Shown: piece by piece, positions 57,108 through 64,000 of the stretch
Layout of the letters: the number at the start of each line of letters is the position of its first letter
Position numbering within the stretch: the first letter of the stretch is position 1
NCBI GenBank assembly: GCA_944472135.2
Contig: OX235262.1
Coordinates: forward strand, 62,096,440 to 62,160,439
Reading direction: 5' to 3'
Length of the DNA stretch: 64,000 nucleotides
DNA from: Trichobilharzia regenti
Taxonomy: Eukaryota > Platyhelminthes > Trematoda > Strigeidida > Schistosomatidae
Position numbers and translations under genes: made by a program
The notes under the pieces: model-generated
The model's database searches: none
What the model was told of the DNA's origin: nothing
The model's input: only the letters and a program-made list of their open reading frames with translations

Positions 57108-58228
57108 AATGCATAAGTCTCTACTGAAGATTTCGGTCCTTTCACCTTAACTGATAATACCCCTAAGAAAACTTGTGGGATGTCAAGGGGTCTAGAGATA
57201 CTATTACAATTAACCGAATTCCCAGGTTCGTTCACTGTTCTCAGAAGTGGGTGCATATCCGTTAAACCACTACTTCTTTTATTTGTTGCCTTACAATTCC
57301 ACTTTGTATGCCCAGTCTTTAAACAACTGAAACACAGCCGCTTCTGCTTTGCAATTTTTAACCTTTCTACGGGTGACATAGCGATAAAGCGATTACAATC
57401 ACTCAATTGATGCATGTTATGGCAAACAATACACTCATCCTTTCTCGTTGTGTCTTGAGACTTCACCACAAATGCCTTCCTTATATTCACTGGTTCCTTG
57501 GGTTCTACCTTAGAATGCAAAATGCTGGCGAATTTGCCCATCGCCTGGTTGACACTGTCCTTCACCAGTCTAAGAATATCATCAAACCTTGGCTCGATAC
57601 CCTCCTCCTCTATACGAGAGCTTATTTTTACCCACTTCCTTTGCAGCCGAGTAGGTAGGCGTCTTGCAATTACCTCTAGGACTTAGCTCGAGTTGAGGTC
57701 ACTCATGCAATTCATAGAAATCAAGGTATTCTTATAAGTCATAAGATTATCTAAAAACTCAGTAAGTGCCTGGGAGTCATCTTGAAGTTGACTGCCGTTA
57801 CTTTTGACAGCTTCGTATACGTTCCTTACAATCATTGAATGTCTTCCAAACCTTTGACGTAATATGCTCATAGCCTCAGCGCATCCCTCATTAGGGGGCA
57901 TGGGCTTACAGCACTGTATAGCTCTTGCAGCATCTCCAGTGCAATATCTCATCAAATACATTAACTTCAATTCATCATTTAATAAAAAACCACTCAACAT
58001 GATCTCAAACTCCCTTACAAATTGTAAATAATCAGCCGGGTTTCCATCAAAACACCGTGGTTCAAATTTAGGGAGTTTGATGTTCCTATCATCCCTGAAC
58101 GGCGAAACAGTAACATCAACCATATCATGCTTAACATCAGACACATCGTTACAATTAACAGACAAGTCGCAATGACTTACTTTCCTGTTTGCATCCAAGA
58201 CACTCTGTCCCTTCTTTGACCCAGGCAT
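57089..58228 (-). pseudogene. BEL/Pao Gag of element 3, one stop
   Basis: ATG at 58226-58228 (MPGSKKGQSVLDANRK). DUF1759-type core: KLPKFEPRCFDGNPADYLQF, FLLNDELKLMYLMRYC, LRQRFGRHSMIVRNVYEAVK; a TAA at 57683-57685 where element 1 has Phe, then in the same frame RRLPTRLQRKWVKI, FDDILRLVKDSVNQ. C-terminal zinc binding: CIVCHNMHQLSDC and an intact CX2CX4HX4C knuckle CFSCLKTGHTKWNC. Ends VKGPKSSVETYAF just past the insert boundary. Gag builds the particle and binds RNA through the knuckles. Confidence 0.85.
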
Positions 58229-58372
58229 TGTTGAACTTGAACCAATTCCAAAAACGTTCCAGATATTGATTGTTCAAAGAGGACTTGACCGGCACCAGGA
58301 GAAATGAACGGCGACTATCCAAACTTTCGCCAACTGTTTGAATCCGCCAGATCTGTTTCTACAATCAGAAAC

Positions 58373-58730
58373 TGTCAGTCACGTCTCGTAAACCGTTAAT
58401 GCCCAGCTCTTGCTACGCTCGGGCTTACGCTGTTCCTCGAAGATTTCAGAAACGCTTAGTAATAACGGACCCAAAAACCAAAGCACCGATTGGCCTCTTT
58501 GGAATTCCTTATTGTAACACCAACATATAAAACATATTTCTACTAAGTTCTGTGAACAAATATTACAATAATAAATCACAAGATTACTTCTGATGGTTTA
58601 CTGCTGACTTCTTTCTGAACAGCGACCGATGAGACGATGACTGTCGTATTGATGCCTCCGCGAAAATTGGGGAAGTTGATTTTGAGCAAACAACCAAGAA
58701 TTGATCGTTCAATCTTCAACTCCATTGACA
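58373..58730 (-). repeat. 5' LTR of element 3
   Basis: 358 bp; no difference from 50099-50456 seen. Followed in sense by leader GTTTCTGATTGTAG. Confidence 0.93.
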
Positions 58731-58735
58731 CAGTC

Positions 58736-59354
58736 TCTAAACTCTCCTCTTCTAGACGAGAGCCGATCTTTATAAACTTTCTTTGCAGACGAATTGGTAA
58801 TCTCTTGGCAACAGTCTCAGGCACGAAACTTGAATTAAATTCGTCTACGCAATTAAGAGACACAAGAGTATTTCTATATACCATGAAACTGTCCAAGAAC
58901 TCTGCGAATTCCTCTGAATTATCTTTAAACTGTGATCCATTACCTTTCACGGTCTCAAAAATACTACGGGATATCATATATGGTTTTCCAAACCTTTGAC
59001 GTAGTGTCCTCATAGCCTCTGTAAATCTTTCGTTCGGGGATATAAACTTGCAGCACTGTACGGCTTTTGCAGCAACATCGGTGCAATACTTCAACAAATA
59101 CATTAACTTCATTTCGTCATTTAAAATAAAACCACTCAGCATGACCTCAAACTCCTTGATAAACTGTGGACAGTCGCCTGGGTTTCCATCAAAGTACTGA
59201 GCCTTAAAGCACTACTATCCCTAAACTGCGAAGCGTGAACATCAGGCTCATCATGCCGAGCATCATGCATATCATTGCAACTAACAGGCAACTCATAGTT
59301 GCTTACTTTTTTGCATGCTTCCACGCTGCCACGTCCCATCATTGGTCCAGGCAT
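58736..59354 (-). pseudogene. Gag N-terminal part of element 2
   Basis: ATG at 59352-59354 (MPGPMMGRGSVEACKKVSNY); a frame change near 59150-59215, then FILNDEMKLMYLLKYC, CCKFISPNERFTEA, LRQRFGKPYMISRS, ETVAKRLPIRLQRKFIKIGS. It diverges from element 3 Gag by roughly a third of residues, so elements 2 and 3 are separate lineages. Cut at LEEESLETV by element 3. Confidence 0.8.
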
Positions 59355-59540
59355 TATCCAACGTCATCAAAGGATCCAAATTGCGTTGACAATCCGTGTT
59401 CAAAGAGAAGCTGGCCACAGACCCGGTAGGTACACCTGGAAGAGTTCCAGACGAATAAAATCTGTCAAGGAACTCAACCCTAAGTTCCTATTGCTACGAA
59501 GGCGCTTAGAACCGACAAATAGTATGACTGATTCTCGACT

Positions 59541-60505
59541 CTAACTCCAAAACACCAGTGATTGCAAGGAAGTTGTATTATTTTGCAGTTAAAATTGAGA
59601 GTCAGTACATGGTCTGTAAACAAATGTTTTATGCAAAATTTTATTCGTTTTCGTTCGTCTTCTTCGAACCTGTAAACGATTGAAGGCTGGACTTATCCGG
59701 CATGTTGGTTAAACTTCGCTCAGTAAATTTTTTTGTCAATAATTTTCAATAAAATTTTCGCATATGTTTTCTGAATCGATAGGAATTCTCTTTTCCTGGC
59801 TAGTTATGTTGGCGTCAGCGTCATGTAATCTAACTGCGATACACTCTAAGGGGAGCCTGTAGACGGCCGTAGGTCATTTGATCAGCCGATGGATATTGGC
59901 GTTATTTATTGAAAAAACCTCAGAGTTAGGTCATTTTTCGTTGTTTTACACACTTTTTTACTTATATTCCTGCTAAAAGTTGATGAAATACGGTGTATTT
60001 AGCAGAAAGAGCATATGATGGTGTCCTTATCCGGACGTAGCTTGCAGGCAGTTTACAGTTTTTTGAAAAAACATACCTTTCCGTTCAGAAAATGTCGAAA
60101 TACTTGTAGACATGTTATAACGACCTTTTGTGATTTTTATTTGTAGTTTAATGGATTACACATGGACATGATGAGGTGGGATAGCTCGTTTCGGTAATTA
60201 TTTCATTTACTTGTTGTGTACTTTGCCTAAATGCTAACAAGGCTCCTCCACATGTATTTCTTTAAGAAAAACCTGCAGAAATACTTAAAAATTATATACG
60301 CATAGTATTTCCTTATTTTAATGGCATAAACTTGATGTTAGCAGGCAGATGCAATATCGACTTTGTATTATTGAAAAATGTTGACTGACGTAATTATGTA
60401 CGATTCAACTAATTATTTCGTCATTTTAAACATATTTAACGGTTAGTTATTGTGTTTACACTGATAACAATGTCTACATCTGTATAATTCTTGTTGTTTT
60501 TTCAG
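59541..60505. other. unassigned DNA
   Basis: AT-rich, no ORF or repeat I can name. Confidence 0.4.
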
Positions 60506-60595
60506 ATAATATCTACTTTCGGGAATTCCATGGATTTGGGTGATAAAGAAAAAGATATCTGCAGTGTTGTCGATTTTGTATTACATGTTAATTAA
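60506..60595 (+). CDS. candidate terminal exon (host gene)
   Basis: Strong acceptor (TTGTTGTTTTTTCAG|) then 29 codons IISTFGNSMDLGDKEKDICS... to TAA at 60593-60595, with AATAAA at 60598-60603. No recognised domain and no upstream exon found, so the call rests on signals only. Confidence 0.25.
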   Translation: MISTFGNSMDLGDKEKDICSVVDFVLHVN

Positions 60596-60597
60596 TT

Positions 60598-60603
60598 AAT
60601 AAA
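60598..60603 (+). terminator. candidate polyadenylation signal AATAAA
   Basis: Directly follows the stop of the candidate exon; in AT-rich DNA such a hexamer is common by chance. Confidence 0.25.
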
Positions 60604-60897
60604 TGTATTTCTCGTTATTCGTTTGTTTATTCTACTTGATAAGACCGAATATTAGCCCTGGCGTAATTTGTGAGGTAGAATATATGAGGCTATCTTTGAA
60701 ATACTAAGTAGGAGCAGATATTCAGAAAAGCCTATTGGTAAAAGGTTATGTTGTAGTCAAATAAAGTAAATATGTCTAAATCGTAGAGGGGGTATTGCGA
60801 TTATAAAGCGTTTCGAGTTATCTACCGTCTTAGCAGAATACATATACTGATTCGCGATTCGTAGTCACAAAGTGAAAATAAATCTACCTGAGATAAT

Positions 60898-61046
60898 TTG
60901 CTTGTGATTTCTGTATTTCGCAGTGTACCATAAGGAGAGACTATACTTATGCTGTTAGATGTGTGACTCAGTGCAGCTACAGTTATCGTAATAATTAAAA
61001 ACAGAATGCCTAGGGATCTTAGCCACGGGGCACGATACGTTGCTAT
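60898..61046 (-). CDS. candidate exon with a membrane-spanning segment
   Basis: Minus strand: acceptor TATATGTGCAG| and donor TCTCAG|GTAGAT bound 149 nt that read IATYRAPWLRSLGILFLIIT, then ITVAALSHTS. LGILFLIITITVAAL would make one transmembrane helix or signal anchor. No ATG in the frame, so an internal exon if real. No neighbouring exon identified. Confidence 0.3.
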
Positions 61047-63720
61047 CTGCACATATAATCACGTAAACAAAAGTTTTTCAGACGCCTCATTTAATCCTAA
61101 CAGTTTACCCTTAACTCCTAACTTAGCACGTGTTACTTAGGTTACCGGAACACAATCGCATTACAATAGAAGGAATACAGATTATTTGAAAAATTGTTTA
61201 TTAAACAAAAATCAGATTTCAAATGTACAGATAATTCAGATGAGTAGTCCTCTGTTACCGTCAGTAAGTTCCATCTGCGTACACGGCACATATATGTTTT
61301 TCCATAAGTCTGAAAAGGTTTAAGAAAGGCATAACTAACTTGGGTATATCATGTATGATCTGAATAAAAAAATTTTCCTGATAAGCATTTACAAGTAATC
61401 ACTTTACAAACAATATATATAAGTAGCCAAATAGTTTTTACTAAACTTAAGGGACTTCGCAATTTATCGTTGGTCGATATCTAGTAGGTCCATCGAAGCA
61501 TCATGAAATGATAAAATTATTTAACGACAAGTTATGCAGTAGTTTCCAAAGCTTGTACAAATATTTTAGCAAAAATGACAACCACTTTATGACAAATAAT
61601 AGGTCTTGACAGCAATAATAATAACATTCATGTTCATAGTGACTATAAAAACAACAATAATAGGTATTATTATCGCAACGAATTCATCATTAACTTAGAT
61701 AGACAACTAATAATAATACAATCATATCAAATAAATGTATCACTTAATCTTAAGAAGCATGTGTTTACTTACTTTCACTGTATTCTCTCAATACTGACGT
61801 GCTCAACCACCTCATTCCAGCTGAATTCAAGATTAATTCTGAAAGTGAGTGGAGATCCAGTTTATGTCAAATAAAAACATGTAACTTACATGTATTACAC
61901 TGCTTACTGAGACATCTGATACCTGCTTTCCGATCTTCGTGACAAGAACACAGTTTATCTAGGTTTACCTACATATACAAAAGTATACGCATATGCTGTA
62001 TCAACCATGCCGTTTTTATCATGATTAGCCAGACCACTGTGTATATTATACTTATTTAAGGATCTCTGAAAATAATGGTCGAGCGATAATTGAAGTTGCG
62101 TGAAGTTATTACCAGTTCAGAACATTGTTTGCATTCTTGACACTCCTGAGAAGTCCTCAGATCTTAATTTGGCATAAATTCGTTGAATTCAGCAAATAAA
62201 TCCACTGCTATATCATTTCTCTCCTGAGCTGTAATAGATTGTGTTGCCAGTTATCTATCCAATTTGATAAAACGCTCCTGGAAATTCAGAACTTAACCAA
62301 GCAGCAAAATGATGTTTGAAATTACCTCAACTCGAATGACAAACTGGCCAATCACAAGCGAGCAAATCGCTTGTTTATCTCATTCGCGGTCACTCAAAAT
62401 ACGGCCATCGACAGGCTGTCCACTCCGAGCGTATGGGCTGTAACGATTAGTTTTTCATGCTGAATGAGTTAAAACATCGGTATAATGAAAAAGATGGGGT
62501 AGCTGGAGAGTAGTGTCTTCTACACAAATAGTTTACTTCTTGTAGAAGCTGCAGCTTTCGACATATTATCATTCAATGAAGACCACGTCTAAATATGGCT
62601 ATTTTCGTGTGAAAAACAGTACTATTTGGCAAAAGAATGCTACTAATACATGGGAATCACCTACAAATACCAACAGAACCGCCTGTGGAAACAGAAATTA
62701 TGATGTAGATGTGTCTTTCACCGTATGTGTGTTTGGATAGGAATAATGGTAAGTTGAAAGGTTATCTCTAAGTGGATTTAATATATATTTACACTGATTG
62801 GCGCAGTATAATATGGGCTACGTAATTTCAATGTATAAAAGATACCTTTATTAATATTGTGCCATTGTGTGCTTAGCTTCTGCTAGGTTAACCAGCGTAG
62901 GTGGTTCTCGTGATTGTTGCAAGTGCAGTGCATTTGAGAAGGCAATAACTCGTTTAATTCTCCTCACTGATTCACTTAGTGCAATTATTCAGTGTATAGT
63001 AATAGTATATACGTTCTTTGTCTTGAATACGAGAATTAAATCTAGTTAGCTCTATTATTATTAATCTATAGACGGTATACCGTCTGACACTGTAAACTTA
63101 ATACTGCAATGTTTTTGATCACCAACAGTGGAAATGGATTTCTTCTGAAATTTCCATTTACCTGAAACAGTACAGACGCAGCATCACGGTTGAATGTCTA
63201 GGTTGCATTATATTTCACTGTTATCCTCATCAACACAACAGGTCTGCGTATCTTACAATATTTTAAGTGTTTCTCTATGTTGTTAACACTGTGCATAGTT
63301 GCTTAGAGTTGAGGCATGCTCAGCTTACATTTGATGACCACAGATTCCTGAATATAAGAATGTAATTTCTGTAGGAATCAGAAAACTATGCTCACTAGAC
63401 ATTGCTGAGATTGTGGATCACTTTCAAAGCTACACATTTGCAATACCTCATTTAACGTAGACGTATTCAGTATGAAATTGAAGAGAGAATGACGTCTCAA
63501 CAGAATGGGTGTTTCAGATTTTATCTTGAAATTTGCGTGTAATCCTCTAATACTGGACAACTTATGAGGTCTATTTATGCATACGGCGTCAATATAAAGA
63601 CCAGCTGTGGACTACAAATACTTTTAATTGTATGAGAACTTTACTTAGTATTAATATAATCGGTGCATAATAATATATAAAATTATCTTTCATAAATTCG
63701 TGTTTTGCTTCATATTTTAG
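61047..63720. other. unassigned DNA at the right flank
   Basis: AT-rich sequence; a frame at 62930-63049 after an AGTGCAG acceptor-like site has 38 codons and a stop, without a domain. No transposon family recognised. Confidence 0.4.
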
Positions 63721-63886
63721 GTATATGGACGTTGTGGAATGTGAAATCAGTGAAAATGTCAGTCTGTCAAACTAACGCTAAAACCCTTCATCAAATTTTC
63801 TTCCGTAAATTAAGAAAATCTTTAATATACTCATCGTTTGTCCTTCTTTTGAACTTCTTCAGCGCGTCGCTATACTATGAGCTTTT
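63721..63886 (+). CDS. candidate first coding exon, small single-pass membrane protein
   Basis: Acceptor TTTTGCTTCATATTTTAG| followed after 35 nt by ATG (63756): MSVCQTNAKTLHQIFFRKLR then KSLIYSSFVLLLNFFSASLY. A basic stretch followed by one hydrophobic helix resembles the N-terminus of small mitochondrial inner membrane proteins; the RKLR-hydrophobic-LYY pattern recalls COX6C, but this is weak. Either it ends at TAA 63888-63890 (44 residues) or splices at CTTTT|GTAATA (63887) into an exon beyond the window. An acceptor directly before a start codon would also fit spliced-leader trans-splicing, which flukes use. Confidence 0.35.
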
Positions 63887-64000
63887 GTAATATGTGAATT
63901 CGGTTTAATGCACGCTAAGCCTAGTTAGTCCAATGGAGATTTACTATAGTATTATGAGACTGTTACTTTAATCATTCATAGGTTTTCGCGTCTGTTTCTA

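Larger units (their letters stand above)
50099..58730 (-). mobile_element. BEL/Pao LTR retrotransposon, element 3, near-complete, TSD CAGTC
   Basis: 8632 bp, LTRs 50099-50456 and 58373-58730 (358 bp each, no difference seen), flanked by CAGTC at 50094-50098 and 58731-58735. Internal order in sense: leader, gag, 98-bp insert, protease-RT-RNase H-integrase, LINE insertion, integrase end, tandem repeats, polypurine tract. It landed in the gag of element 2. Lesions: one gag stop, the 98-bp insert and the LINE. The identical LTRs mean it integrated very recently, so the pol lesions are either younger still or were carried by transcomplementation. Confidence 0.93.
47207..59540 (-). mobile_element. 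gag-type BEL/Pao derivative, element 2, split by element 3
   Basis: Outer element: 3' LTR 47207-47553, 3' region with tandem repeats 48290-48740, linker ORF 48743-49648, gag middle 49664-50093, then the 8.6-kb inserted element (50099-58730), then gag N-terminal part 58740-59354 and leader to about 59540. No 5' LTR was found, so the 5' end is truncated. Same family B LTR and linker as element 4, in opposite orientation. Confidence 0.85.

Noticed and set aside
9960..59000. Direct repeats with spacing suggestive of a CRISPR-like array
   Set aside because: All regular repeats are LTRs, LINE tails or the 193-bp units in LTR elements; none has short constant repeats with unique spacers.

Overview
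This is a piece of a eukaryotic, AT-rich, repeat-dense genome, most likely a blood fluke (Schistosoma or a close schistosomatid). The grounds are the mix of transposons (RTE/SR2-type and CR1/SR1-type non-LTR elements, BEL/Pao LTR elements, a Mutator-like transposase), very short spliceosomal introns (35-46 bp) and recognisable host exons separated by kilobases of non-coding DNA. No tRNA, rRNA, CRISPR or bacterial-style operon is visible.

Layout. 1-9.1 kb: the 3' end of an RTE-type retrotransposon (+), then four minus-strand exons that together encode the first SH2 domain and the SH3 domain of a RASA1-type Ras GTPase-activating protein, with phases that match across three introns. 9.1-25.4 kb: nested transposons: a small LTR element carrying an RTE fragment, a decayed CR1-like LINE (here 'Y1') split by a solo LTR, and a second LINE ('W') split by an internally deleted BEL/Pao element with a perfect 5-bp target duplication; then an intron-containing Mutator-like transposase remnant. 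25.4-37.9 kb: three CR1-like units head to tail: the 5' part of family X fused to the 3' part of family Y, then a full X copy ('X2') with both ORFs open. 38.6-44.8 kb: a LINE relic, a solo LTR and a plus-strand gag-type BEL/Pao derivative. 44.8-47.2 kb: mostly unassigned DNA with a Gypsy-like LTR. 47.2-59.5 kb: a minus-strand gag-type derivative into which an 8.6-kb BEL/Pao element with apparently identical LTRs has inserted; that element in turn carries a LINE inside its integrase. 59.5-64 kb: largely unassigned, with three candidate host exons.

How parts relate. The BEL/Pao copies share LTR ends (TGTCAATG...), a GCCGGGGAG polypurine tract, 5-bp target duplications and a 3' tandem-repeat region. 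The deleted copies keep Gag, replace protease-RT-RNase H with a serine- and acid-rich linker, and end in a short pol remnant; only the 8.6-kb copy has a pol that could supply the missing enzymes. The CR1-like families X and Y share ORF1/ORF2 overlapping in the -1 frame and structured 3' ends. The strongest new observations are a textbook -1 frameshift signal at the X ORF1/ORF2 overlap, 3' hairpins that differ in sequence but keep pairing between LINE copies, the gag-plus-linker BEL/Pao lineage, and a perfect palindrome inserted at the gag/pol junction of the youngest element. Assignments to named families rest on motif recognition by eye; no database search was possible.
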